Shown one piece after another: positions 17,680 to 25,575 of a DNA stretch of 64,000 nucleotides. The position numbers and the translations under genes were made by a program. The stretch's first letter is position 1. Every line of letters begins with the position of its first letter. The stretch is from the NCBI RefSeq assembly GCF_000384315.1, contig NZ_ARVW01000001.1, positions 8,043,001 through 8,107,000 on the forward strand, read 5' to 3'. Below the pieces are notes generated by a model. It was not told where the DNA came from. It saw only the letters and a program-made list of their open reading frames with translations, and searched no databases. This DNA is from Amycolatopsis nigrescens CSC17Ta-90 (lineage in GTDB: Bacteria > Actinomycetota > Actinomycetes > Mycobacteriales > Pseudonocardiaceae).

Positions 17680-18486
17680 GTGGCGCAGCCTTCCGGCGAG
17701 CAGGCCGGTACCGGGGGACTCGAGCTGGTCGAGCACGGCAAGCTCGAGGTCGAGGGCCGGCTGGTGGACGCGTCGAACGTGACCCTGTTCTGCGGCATCG
17801 AACTCGATGGTGTGCAGGCGAAAGCGGTGTACAAGCCGGTTCGCGGCGAACGACCGTTATGGGACTTCCCGGACGGCACGCTGGCCGGCCGCGAGGTGGC
17901 GACGGCGCTGATCTCGGCCACGTCCGGGCTCGGCGCGGTGCCGCCCACGGTGCTGCGCGACGGGCCGTTCGGCGTCGGCATGGTGCAGCTCTGGATCGAC
18001 ACCACCGAGGACGATCTGGTCGACGTCCGCGCTCCGGAGGACGTGCCGCCGGACTGGCGGGTCGTGCTGCACGCGCACGACCGGTCCGGCGAACCCGCCG
18101 TGCTGGCCCATGCCGACCATCCCGGAATGCGGGAACTCGCCGCGCTCGACATCGTGGTGAACAACACCGACCGCAAGGGCGGTCACGTGCTCGGCGCGGT
18201 GGACGGCCGGATCTACGGTGTGGACCACGGCATCTGCCTGCACACCGAACCGAAGCTGCGCACCGTGCTGTGGGGCTGGATCGGGGAGCCGCTGCCCGAG
18301 GAGATCACCGCCAAGCTGGCGGCGCTGCCCGGCAAGCTGGACGGTGACCTCGGCAGCGCACTGGAACCGCACCTGACCACGGCGGAGATCCGCGCCGTGG
18401 CCGAACGGGCGGAGCAGTTGCTGGCGGCCGGTACCTTCCCGGAGCCGGGTGACGACTGGCGCGCCATTCCCTGGCCGCTGTTCTGA
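17680..18486 (+). CDS. SCO1664 family protein (PI3K/HipA-like kinase fold)
   Basis: A 268-residue member of the SCO1664 family (TIGR03843), partner of DUF3090. The GTG at 17680 follows the DUF3090 stop by 8 bases. Kinase-like features can be read: a possible nucleotide-binding lysine in KAVYKPVRGERPLWDFP, a catalytic-loop-like DIVVNNTDRKGGH and a metal-site-like YGVDHGICLH. Kinase activity is inference; the cellular target is unknown. Confidence 0.88.
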   Translation: MAQPSGEQAGTGGLELVEHGKLEVEGRLVDASNVTLFCGIELDGVQAKAVYKPVRGERPLWDFPDGTLAGREVATALISATSGLGAVPPTVLRDGPFGVGMVQLWIDTTEDDLVDVRAPEDVPPDWRVVLHAHDRSGEPAVLAHADHPGMRELAALDIVVNNTDRKGGHVLGAVDGRIYGVDHGICLHTEPKLRTVLWGWIGEPLPEEITAKLAALPGKLDGDLGSALEPHLTTAEIRAVAERAEQLLAAGTFPEPGDDWRAIPWPLF

Positions 18487-18495
18487 ACTCCTGGC

Positions 18496-19887
18496 TCAGG
18501 GCCGCGCTGCGGCGCTCGCGAGCGCCGCAGCCACCCGTTCCACGTCGGCCGGCGTGGTTCGCCAGTTGCTGAAGGCCGCGCGAACAGCGGGCACGCCCTG
18601 GTAGACGGTCGGGCTGAGAAAGGTTTCGCCCGACTCGGCCACCGAACGTACGTATTCCGCGACTCGCCGCTCACTCGGTTCGCCTTCGAGCGTGAAGCAC
18701 ACCACGTTGAGCCGCACCGGAGCCAGCAGCCGCAAACCGGGGGCCGCGGCCAGCAACTCGCCGAGCCGTCGCGCGCAGGCGACATTGCGCTCGACGATGT
18801 CCTGGTGACCGGTGCGCCCGTAGGCGACCAGCGAGAACCAGCTTGCCAGTGCGCGCAGCCGGCGTGAGCTCTCCGGGGTCAGGTGCACGAAGTCCGGGTG
18901 CTCGCCGGGATGTCCGAGGTAGGCGGCGGCGCTCTGGAACACCCGCACCTGCAGGTCGCGGCGGCGGGTGAACTGGACCGCCGAGTCGTAGGGCACGTTG
19001 AGCCACTTGTGCAGATCCGCGCAGACCGAGTCGGCCGCGTCCAGACCGCGGACCAGGTCGGCGTCCGCGCCGGAAAGTGCCGCGAACGCCCCGAACGCGG
19101 CATCGATGTGCAACCAGAACGGATACCGGCCCTTCAACTCCGCGACGGCGACGAGATCGTCGAAGTCGACGGTGTTCACCGTTCCCGCGTTCGCCACCAC
19201 GATGGCGGGCCGCCCGTCGAGGCGGTCGAGTTGTTCGGTGAGCCGGCGGACGTCCACCGCCTCACGGTCGGGCAGGGTGGGCACCGGCCGCAGTCGGTCC
19301 CGGCCGATGCCGAGCATGCTGAGTGCCTTGCCGATGCTCGAATGCGCGGCCCCGGACAGCACGGTGACCTCGCCGAGTGCGCCGACCCCGGCTTCGGCCA
19401 CCGAGACGCCGAGCTGTTCGCCGAGCCATTCCCTGGCGATCGCCAGCCCGACGAAGTTGGACATGGTCGCACCGGAGACGAACGCGCCGCTGTGCTCGCC
19501 GCCGAGGCCGAACAACTCGGCGAGCCAGCCGACCGTCTCCTGTTCCAGCCACGCCGCCGAGGAGTCGGTGGCGGTCGCCGCGTTCTGGTCGAACACGCCG
19601 GTCAGCCAGTCGCCGACCAGTGCGGACGGGGTGGTGCCGCCGGTGACGAAGCCGAGGTAGCGCGGTCCCGCACCGGCCGAGAACCCCGGCTCCCAGCGTT
19701 CGGCGAACCGGCTGAGCGCGCCGGCTGCACCCGCGCCGTCGATCGGCAGCGGCTCCGCGGCGGTCGGCCGAGGCGGGACGGTCACCGCGCGGGCGGACAG
19801 CCGGGCGAGCGCGTCCTGCGCGAAACTCCGGGTCGTCTCCAGCAAATCGGGCAGGGCGGTCAGGTCTTCGGACAGTCGTGGATGCAC
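18496..19887 (-). CDS. PLP-dependent decarboxylase (group II, aromatic-L-amino-acid/glutamate decarboxylase-like)
   Basis: A 463-residue fold-type I PLP enzyme of the pyridoxal-dependent decarboxylase family. The Schiff-base lysine lies in CADLHKWLNVPYD, and the PLP-contacting segments FWLHIDAAFG and SGATMSNFVGLAIA are typical. The start is the GTG at 19887 (VHPRLSED); the frame is open further upstream but overlaps the region that feeds the divergent hydrolase gene. The amine product cannot be predicted. It converges on SCO1664 with only 9 bases between stops. Confidence 0.9.
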   Translation of the reverse strand: MHPRLSEDLTALPDLLETTRSFAQDALARLSARAVTVPPRPTAAEPLPIDGAGAAGALSRFAERWEPGFSAGAGPRYLGFVTGGTTPSALVGDWLTGVFDQNAATATDSSAAWLEQETVGWLAELFGLGGEHSGAFVSGATMSNFVGLAIAREWLGEQLGVSVAEAGVGALGEVTVLSGAAHSSIGKALSMLGIGRDRLRPVPTLPDREAVDVRRLTEQLDRLDGRPAIVVANAGTVNTVDFDDLVAVAELKGRYPFWLHIDAAFGAFAALSGADADLVRGLDAADSVCADLHKWLNVPYDSAVQFTRRRDLQVRVFQSAAAYLGHPGEHPDFVHLTPESSRRLRALASWFSLVAYGRTGHQDIVERNVACARRLGELLAAAPGLRLLAPVRLNVVCFTLEGEPSERRVAEYVRSVAESGETFLSPTVYQGVPAVRAAFSNWRTTPADVERVAAALASAAARP

Positions 19888-19971
19888 GGTTTCCGAGCCT
19901 AGGCACGCCGGACCGGCCAGGTCGCGGTCCACCTCGGCGAAACTGGTCCCCTTACCGGGCACAATGGAGCT

Positions 19972-20898
19972 GTGTCCTTTCGCGACAGACTCACCGAGCC
20001 GCTGCCGACGCCACGCGACCTGGCCAGAATCATGCGCGAGGGCGGTTTCCGCGGCTCCACCGCCAACGCGCACCGGATCCCGGTCCAGCGGGACGGCCTG
20101 CCCGCCGCAGCCGCGGACCGGATCAGCTGGACCTGGGTCGGGCATTCCACCTATGTGGTGCGAATCGGCGGCGTCACGGTGCTGACCGATCCGGTGTGGT
20201 CGGCGAAGATCCCGGGGGTGCCACGGCGGATCACCCCGCCCGGGGTGGCCTGGCAGGAGCTGCCGCGGCTGGATGCCGTGGTGATCAGCCACAACCACTA
20301 CGACCACCTGGACACGCCGACCGTGCGCCGGCTGCCGAAGGACACCCCGATCCTGGTCGGCGCCGGGCTGGGGCGGTGGTTCCGCAACCGGGGCTTCTCC
20401 TCGGTCCGGGAGCTGGACTGGTGGGAGTCGGCCGAGGTGGCCGGGCTCCGGTTCGATTTCGTGCCGGCGCACCACTGGAGCCGCCGCGGCCTGTTCGACA
20501 CCTGCCGCTCGCTGTGGGGCGGCTGGGTGATCACCGCTCCGGACGGCACCAGGACCTACCACGCCGGCGACTCCGGCTACGGCCCGCGGTTCGCCGCGGT
20601 CGGCGAGCGCTATCCCGGCATCGACGTCGCGATGATGCCGATCGGTGCCTACGACCCGCGCTGGTTCATGCGGCCGGTGCACCTCGACCCGGCCGAGGCG
20701 GTGCGCGCGCTTGGCGACCTCGGTGCCCGGCGGCTGGCCGCGATGCACTGGGGCACCTTCGTGCTGACCAGGGAGCCGGTGGACGAACCACTGGAGCTGG
20801 TGCGCAAGGCGTGGGCGGCGGAGGGCCGCGATCCCGCCGACCTGTGGGCGCTGGCGGTGGGGGAGAGCCGGACTCTCCCGCTCGGACCCGTCCGATGA
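19972..20898 (+). CDS. Metallo-beta-lactamase fold hydrolase, NAPE-PLD/UlaG-like
   Basis: A 308-residue cytoplasmic metallohydrolase. The core dinuclear zinc motif HNHYDHLD follows WVGHSTYVVRIGGVTVLTDPVW, and later ligands are seen in VPAHHWSRRG, YHAGDSGYG and AMHWGTF. This pattern is that of the NAPE-PLD/RomA branch, so a phosphodiester or lactone substrate is possible. It starts with GTG and is divergent from the decarboxylase gene, 84 bases apart. Confidence 0.9.
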   Translation: MSFRDRLTEPLPTPRDLARIMREGGFRGSTANAHRIPVQRDGLPAAAADRISWTWVGHSTYVVRIGGVTVLTDPVWSAKIPGVPRRITPPGVAWQELPRLDAVVISHNHYDHLDTPTVRRLPKDTPILVGAGLGRWFRNRGFSSVRELDWWESAEVAGLRFDFVPAHHWSRRGLFDTCRSLWGGWVITAPDGTRTYHAGDSGYGPRFAAVGERYPGIDVAMMPIGAYDPRWFMRPVHLDPAEAVRALGDLGARRLAAMHWGTFVLTREPVDEPLELVRKAWAAEGRDPADLWALAVGESRTLPLGPVR

Positions 20899-20956
20899 GA
20901 CCGCAGCGGCGTGGCGGGGCGACGGGACGCGGCGACTCCCGCTAGCGTCGCTGGCC

Positions 20957-21766
20957 GTGCGCTCCCATTCCTACGACGACATCCTCTCCGGCCCGCGGAA
21001 GCGTCGGATCCCGGAGGTCGAGGCCGAACGCGGCCTGGTGGTGGAGGAACCCGGCAGCGGGTTCTGCGGTGCGGTGGTCCGGCTCGAATACGGGAACGTG
21101 GTACTCGAAGACCGGCACGGCAAGCACCGGGTGTTCCCGCTGAACCCGGCGGGTTTCCTGTTCGAGGGCAAGCCGGTCACCCTGGTGCCGGCCAAGGCAG
21201 CCGCGCCGCCGGCCAAGGTCAGGTCCGCGTCCGGTTCGGTGCACGTCGCCGGGCTGAAGGCCCGCGTCGCCCGCGATTCGCGGATCTGGGTCGAGGGCAA
21301 GCACGACGCGGAGCTGGTCGAGCGCGTGTGGGGACACGACCTGCGGGTCGAAGGCGTGGTGGTGGAACCCCTCGACGGGGTGGACGAGCTGGCCGGGCGG
21401 ATCGCCGAGTTCGGCACCGGCCCGCAGCGGCGGCTCGGGGTGCTGGTGGACCACCTGGTGCGCGGCAGCAAGGAGTCCCGGCTGGTCGACGCCATCTCGG
21501 ACGAGAACGTGCTGGTCACCGGGCATCCGTACGTGGACATCTGGCAGGCGGTGAAACCTTCCTCGGTGGGCATCGACGCCTGGCCCACGGTGCCGCGGAA
21601 CCTCGAGTGGAAGGAAGGCATCTGCGCCGAGCTCGGCTGGGGCGAGCCGTACCAGGGCTGGCAGCGAGTGCTCGCCGGGGTAGGCAGTTTCCGTGATCTG
21701 GAAACGCCGCTGATCGGCGCGGTGGAACGGCTGATCGACTTCGTGACCTCGGCAGACCAGGGCTGA
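20957..21766 (+). CDS. DUF3097 family protein, possible TOPRIM-like nuclease fold
   Basis: A 269-residue conserved actinobacterial protein with no established function. The N-terminal third looks like a small beta domain (FCGAVVRLEYGNVVLED). The segment RIWVEGKHDAELVERVWG, then LGVLVDHLVRGSKESRL, resembles the Glu and Asp motifs of TOPRIM domains of primases and OLD nucleases; that reading is mine. The C-terminus (WGEPYQGWQRVLAGV) is a family feature. The GTG at 20957 is used. It stands alone upstream of the NfeD/SPFH pair. Confidence 0.85.
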   Translation: MRSHSYDDILSGPRKRRIPEVEAERGLVVEEPGSGFCGAVVRLEYGNVVLEDRHGKHRVFPLNPAGFLFEGKPVTLVPAKAAAPPAKVRSASGSVHVAGLKARVARDSRIWVEGKHDAELVERVWGHDLRVEGVVVEPLDGVDELAGRIAEFGTGPQRRLGVLVDHLVRGSKESRLVDAISDENVLVTGHPYVDIWQAVKPSSVGIDAWPTVPRNLEWKEGICAELGWGEPYQGWQRVLAGVGSFRDLETPLIGAVERLIDFVTSADQG

Positions 21767-21850
21767 ACGGGTGACACGGCGAAGGTTACGCGTAGATCAC
21801 GTCAAGTCGTACGGTCGGTACGAGCTGTCACTTTCTGAGACGATGTGCCC

Positions 21851-22282
21851 ATGACACCGGCACTCATCTGGCTGATCGTCGGAATCGTCTTCATGGTGGC
21901 CGAGGTGCTTTCCGGCGATCTCGTGCTGATCATGCTCGGCGTCGGGGCACTGGTTGGCGCAGGCTCGGCCGCCCTCACCGGGAACGCGTTCATCGACGTC
22001 GCGGTGTTCGGTGTCGCCTCGATCGGCCTGCTGGTGCTGGTGCGGCCGACGCTCAAGCGGCGCTTCATGGCCGGACCGGACGTCAAGACGAACACCGACG
22101 CGCTGATCGGCGCACGGGCCTTAGTACTGTCCCCTGTGGACAGCGAGTCGGGCCAGGTCAAACTGGCCGGGGACACCTGGTCGGCTCGTAGTTTCATCCA
22201 TGACCAGCGAATCGAGCCGGGGACGACGGTGACCGTGGTGGAGATATCGGGTGCCACCGCGGTCGTGTCCGCGGAGCCGTAA
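21851..22282 (+). CDS. NfeD family membrane protein
   Basis: A 143-residue short NfeD protein with hydrophobic helices at about residues 3-20, 24-46 and 50-67 and a C-terminal OB-fold domain (about 80-143: DALIGARALVLSP, VKLAGDTWSARS, GTTVTVVEISGATAVV). Short NfeD proteins partner SPFH-domain proteins in membrane microdomains. The ATG at 21851 is chosen over the GTG two codons upstream. The SPFH gene follows after 29 bases. Confidence 0.92.
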   Translation: MTPALIWLIVGIVFMVAEVLSGDLVLIMLGVGALVGAGSAALTGNAFIDVAVFGVASIGLLVLVRPTLKRRFMAGPDVKTNTDALIGARALVLSPVDSESGQVKLAGDTWSARSFIHDQRIEPGTTVTVVEISGATAVVSAEP

Positions 22283-22311
22283 GCACACAACCTTCGTAAG
22301 GGGAAGAAGTC

Positions 22312-23739
22312 TTGTCGACCGCAGCGATAATTATCGTCGCGCTAATCGCCCTGTTCGTGATCGTCACGGTGGCGAAAGCGATCATGGTGGTTCCGCAGGC
22401 CCAGTCGGCGGTGATCGAAAGACTCGGCCGGTTCCGCACCGTCGCTTCGCCAGGGCTGAACTTCCTGGTGCCGTTCTTCGACAAGGTGCGTGCCCGGATC
22501 GACCTCCGTGAGCAGGTCGTCTCCTTCCCGCCGCAGCCGGTGATCACCGAGGACAACCTGACGGTCTCCATCGACACGGTGGTCTACTTCCAGGTGACCG
22601 ATTCACGGGCCGCGGTCTACGAGATCTCCAACTACATCGTCGGTGTCGAGCAGCTGACCACCACCACCCTGCGAAACGTGGTCGGTGGCATGAGCCTCGA
22701 ACAGACGCTGACCTCCCGTGACTCGATCAACAGCCAGCTGCGCGGGGTGTTGGACGACGCGACCGGCCGCTGGGGCATCCGCGTGGCGCGGGTCGAGCTG
22801 AAGGCGATCGACCCGCCGCCCTCCATCCAGGACTCGATGGAGAAGCAGATGCGTGCGGACCGGGAGAAGCGGGCGATGATCCTGACCGCGGAAGGTCAGC
22901 GTGAAGCGGCCATCAAGACCGCGGAAGGTCAGAAGCAGAGCCAGATCCTGGCGGCCGAGGGTTCCAAGCAGGCCACCATCATGGCGGCCGAGGCGGAGCG
23001 GCAGTCCCGAATCCTGCGGGCACAGGGTGAACGTGCCGCCCGCTACCTCCAGGCGCAGGGGCAGGCCAAGGCGATCGAGAAGGTGTTCGCCGCGATCAAG
23101 GCGGGCCGCCCGACCCCCGAGGTGCTCGCTTACCAGTACCTGCAGACCCTGCCGCAGATGGCGCAGGGCGACGCGAACAAGGTCTGGCTGGTGCCCAGCG
23201 ACTACGGCAAGGCACTGGAAGGTTTCGCCCGCACCCTCGGCGCGCCCGGCGACGACGGCGTCTTCCGCTACGAGCCGCCGAAGGAAGAGCAGGTCGAGAA
23301 GCCTTCGCTGGAGGACGACGAGGTCGCCAGCTGGTTCGACACCTCCACCGACCCGCGGGTCGCCGAAGCTGTCCGCGCCGCCGAAGCCGTCGCGCGCAAG
23401 GAGGTCGACGGTCCGCTGACCGCGTCCCGGCCAGCGCTGTCTTCGCGGGGTGCGACCGCCGCTCTGGAAGAGGAGGAGCCGCCGGCCGAGCCGGAGCCCG
23501 AGGAGCCGCCCGCGCCGCCGAAGTCGGAACTGCCGAAGCGCCAGCCGTCCGCGCAGACCCCGCCGAACCCGTCGCTGCCCCCGGCACCGCCGCACCAGCC
23601 CCCGCCGGGACCGCAGCAGCCGCCGCAACCGCCCTACGGCGGCCAGTACGGAAACCCCGGCAGCGGCCCGTTCCCGCAGCAGGGCCCACCGAGCGGTCCC
23701 TTCCCGCAGCAGCCCCCTTATGGTGGCCCGCAGCGCTAG
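22312..23739 (+). CDS. SPFH/stomatin-like membrane protein (slipin/QmcA type) with proline-rich tail
   Basis: A 475-residue membrane-anchored SPFH protein. It has one N-terminal helix (about residues 4-24), the SPFH/band-7 domain (about 25-190, with VIERLGRFRTVASPGLNFLVPF), a long Ala/Glu/Gln coiled coil (about 180-265), and an unusually long Pro/Gln-rich tail (about 385-475). Related proteins scaffold functional membrane microdomains with NfeD. Translation begins at a TTG, supported by the strong ribosome-binding site AAGGGGAAG seven bases before it. A perfect 16-bp hairpin follows the stop. Confidence 0.92.
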   Translation: MSTAAIIIVALIALFVIVTVAKAIMVVPQAQSAVIERLGRFRTVASPGLNFLVPFFDKVRARIDLREQVVSFPPQPVITEDNLTVSIDTVVYFQVTDSRAAVYEISNYIVGVEQLTTTTLRNVVGGMSLEQTLTSRDSINSQLRGVLDDATGRWGIRVARVELKAIDPPPSIQDSMEKQMRADREKRAMILTAEGQREAAIKTAEGQKQSQILAAEGSKQATIMAAEAERQSRILRAQGERAARYLQAQGQAKAIEKVFAAIKAGRPTPEVLAYQYLQTLPQMAQGDANKVWLVPSDYGKALEGFARTLGAPGDDGVFRYEPPKEEQVEKPSLEDDEVASWFDTSTDPRVAEAVRAAEAVARKEVDGPLTASRPALSSRGATAALEEEEPPAEPEPEEPPAPPKSELPKRQPSAQTPPNPSLPPAPPHQPPPGPQQPPQPPYGGQYGNPGSGPFPQQGPPSGPFPQQPPYGGPQR

Positions 23740-23750
23740 TCCTCAGTGCC

Positions 23751-23795
23751 GGAAGGCCGGTTCGCCCGCGTTCAACGCTGGCGAACCGGCCTTCC
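23751..23795. terminator. Strong hairpin terminator after SPFH gene
   Basis: Bases 23751-23766 (GGAAGGCCGGTTCGCC) are perfectly complementary to 23780-23795, with a 13-base loop. There is no T-run, as is common for actinobacterial terminators. It ends one base before the stop of the convergent small minus-strand gene, so it can serve both directions. Confidence 0.75.
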
Positions 23796-23796
23796 G

Positions 23797-24051
23797 CTAT
23801 TCCCGGCATCCTCGGAAGTCTTTCCATTCCTCGGCGCTCATGTGCGTCCAGATGCCGGAGAAGTCCAGCCGTACCGGAAGCGTGTAGTGGCCCCGCTCGC
23901 CGTAATGCTGATAGGGCATCACGGTTCCCGACTGGTAACGACCGTCTCGCCAGAGCTTCACGCGCTCGCCGGAAAGTTGCCCTATGACATCTGCGCTGAA
24001 CACGCCATAAACGTTAGGCGCGACAGAAACACCGGCGCGAGTTAAAGTCAC
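23797..24051 (-). CDS. Small hypothetical protein, possibly DUF397-like, downstream of WhiJ-like regulator
   Basis: An 84-residue open frame 21 bases downstream of the XRE regulator on the same strand, with the same lower GC. I do not recognise a full family. The C-terminus (WTHMSAEEWKDFRG) resembles the end of DUF397 proteins, which often accompany such regulators; this is a weak inference. If translation starts at the GTG at 24051, codon 3 is the rare TTA; an internal GTG (MFSADVIGQL, 68 residues) would avoid it. It could be a chance frame. Confidence 0.45.
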   Translation of the reverse strand: MTLTRAGVSVAPNVYGVFSADVIGQLSGERVKLWRDGRYQSGTVMPYQHYGERGHYTLPVRLDFSGIWTHMSAEEWKDFRGCRE

Positions 24052-24072
24052 AGTCTCGAATAATTCACGGTC

Positions 24073-24918
24073 TCACATGAACTCATCGCTCACAGAGCGC
24101 AGAAATGCGGTAGCGTCGTTTCCGGTAAGCGCATGACTAAGGAAGAAGTCGAACAGGTTCAGGTGATAGGAAACGTCAAGTGGATCACGTAGGGCAACCT
24201 CACCGGAGAACAGTTCGACAAGCACTAGTCGCTCATCGTAAACGACGAACACGTTCAGCGGCGAGGGCAGGATTGATGCTGTCCACGGTATTATGGCGAG
24301 CTGAATATTCGGCCGCTCCGATACTTCCGCCATATGGGCACACTGTCGCGCCATGACAGCGGGGCTAGCGCGTCCCCAACGTACAGCCTGCTCGGTTAGC
24401 AGGAAATGAAATGCACAGGCTTCGTCCTGCAGCGCCTTCTGGCTATCGATCCGGGCTTGCACCGCCCGTTCAACGTTTCGGGTAGGGTTACCCTCAATTA
24501 AGGGTGTGAGCGAGTATCGCGCATACTCCTCGGTCTGAATGAGTCCGCTAGCCGTTGCCGGAAGGAACTGTCGAACAACTGTCGACGACTCGGCTAGCGC
24601 CTTCAATTCAGTCTGCTTGCGCCACAGCCCCATCTCGGCGGCAGCGCGCCATGACGTGTGTTGGACGTTCGCCCGACGTGCGAGGACCACGAGTTCCCGT
24701 CCTACTTCGGACGGTACCTCAAGAGCCTTGAGAATCCGCTCAACATCGACAACAGTCGGCAGGATTCGGCCGCGTTCGATACGGCTGATCTTGGATTGAG
24801 ACATGGCGCAGCGGACGGCCAGCCGCTCACCGGAAAGGTTGGCCGCCTTGCGCAGTCTTCTCAGTGCCTCGGCTAGCTCTGTGTCGCCGTGCCGTTGCTC
24901 ATCATCAGGTCCGGTCAT
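24073..24918 (-). CDS. WhiJ-like helix-turn-helix regulator (XRE domain plus DUF5753)
   Basis: A 281-residue DNA-binding protein. An XRE-type helix-turn-helix lies at about residues 14-70 (LAVRCAMSQSKISRIERGR), followed by a DUF5753 domain (IQTEEYARYSLTPL, LTEQAVRWG, IQLAIIPW). Such regulators are numerous in Streptomyces and relatives, where WhiJ-type members govern development together with small partner proteins. The start ATG overlaps the DUF6879 stop (ATGA). The gene contains an in-frame TTA leucine codon at 24499-24501, a possible bldA control point, and its GC content is visibly lower than its neighbours. Confidence 0.9.
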   Translation of the reverse strand: MTGPDDEQRHGDTELAEALRRLRKAANLSGERLAVRCAMSQSKISRIERGRILPTVVDVERILKALEVPSEVGRELVVLARRANVQHTSWRAAAEMGLWRKQTELKALAESSTVVRQFLPATASGLIQTEEYARYSLTPLIEGNPTRNVERAVQARIDSQKALQDEACAFHFLLTEQAVRWGRASPAVMARQCAHMAEVSERPNIQLAIIPWTASILPSPLNVFVVYDERLVLVELFSGEVALRDPLDVSYHLNLFDFFLSHALTGNDATAFLRSVSDEFM

Positions 24919-25340
24919 ACTGGCTGAACCAGCGTTCCGTCGGGGTTGAAGTTCAGATGAACGACAGTCGAGTCATCGAACAGCCAGAAGTCCTGATCAG
25001 GTAGCCCCAGATCGTCCTCGGTCAGGTCGAGGATACGAATATCCTCCCCGGCTTCCACGTTGCCAGGGATGCCCCATGCGAGTTGGTACCGCTGGTAGTC
25101 GGTGAGCGGCTGACGAACCGTCCTCGCCCGACCGATGGACTTGCCGGCCGATACCCAGCTGCGAACCTTCTCGTGCCAGTCGTCGTTGTGTCCTGCCGGC
25201 TGGGGTTCTCCTGCCAGGAAGCGAGCGAGGCCCGGCTGTTCGCCCGGCATGGTGTAGACCGGTTGGGTCTCGAACCTCCAAGCGGACCGTTTGTAGTCGC
25301 TGAAACGGGCCGAGAATGCTTGTCCTTTCAACAGGGTCAC
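24915..25340 (-). CDS. DUF6879 family protein
   Basis: A 141-residue protein of the DUF6879 type, characteristically encoded next to XRE/DUF5753 regulators. Visible family features are FSDYKRSAWRFETQPVYTM, WHEKVRSWVSAGKSIGRARTVR, LTDYQRYQLAWGIPGNVEAGEDIRIL and the DFWLFDDSTVVHLNF ending. The biochemical role is unknown; by context it is probably a partner or antagonist of the regulator. It starts with GTG and overlaps the regulator gene by 4 bases. Confidence 0.85.
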   Translation of the reverse strand: MTLLKGQAFSARFSDYKRSAWRFETQPVYTMPGEQPGLARFLAGEPQPAGHNDDWHEKVRSWVSAGKSIGRARTVRQPLTDYQRYQLAWGIPGNVEAGEDIRILDLTEDDLGLPDQDFWLFDDSTVVHLNFNPDGTLVQPV

Positions 25341-25575
25341 GAGGTTCCCCGATCGGAGACGTAGACGGCTGGGCAGGTGTCCTTTTCACAGTCAGCTCCA
25401 GACACTTTGCGTAGTTTCATGGTTACTTGACTACCACAGCCGACCGCTGGCCGAGAGAGCTAGTCACGGTCCCGCATGATCCCCACCCGGCGGAGTGGTC
25501 GCCACATTCCACCGCTGGCCCGTTGCGCGAAATGGCATTTTATGGCCTGCTTCGGAGGCCGATAGGGTCGGATTC
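25341..25575. other. Intergenic region, divergent promoters of the WhiJ-like operon and the amidase
   Basis: This 235-bp stretch marks the change from the lower-GC island back to very high GC. It contains no open frame I can support. A TAGGGT hexamer at 25562-25567 sits 8 bases before the amidase ATG and may be a -10 for a nearly leaderless transcript. No clear repeat or attachment site is visible. Confidence 0.4.

Noticed and set aside
18496..20748. 750-codon reading of the PLP decarboxylase frame
   Set aside because: The upstream 287 codons lie antisense to the metallo-hydrolase gene and have shadow composition; homology begins at the GTG at 19887.
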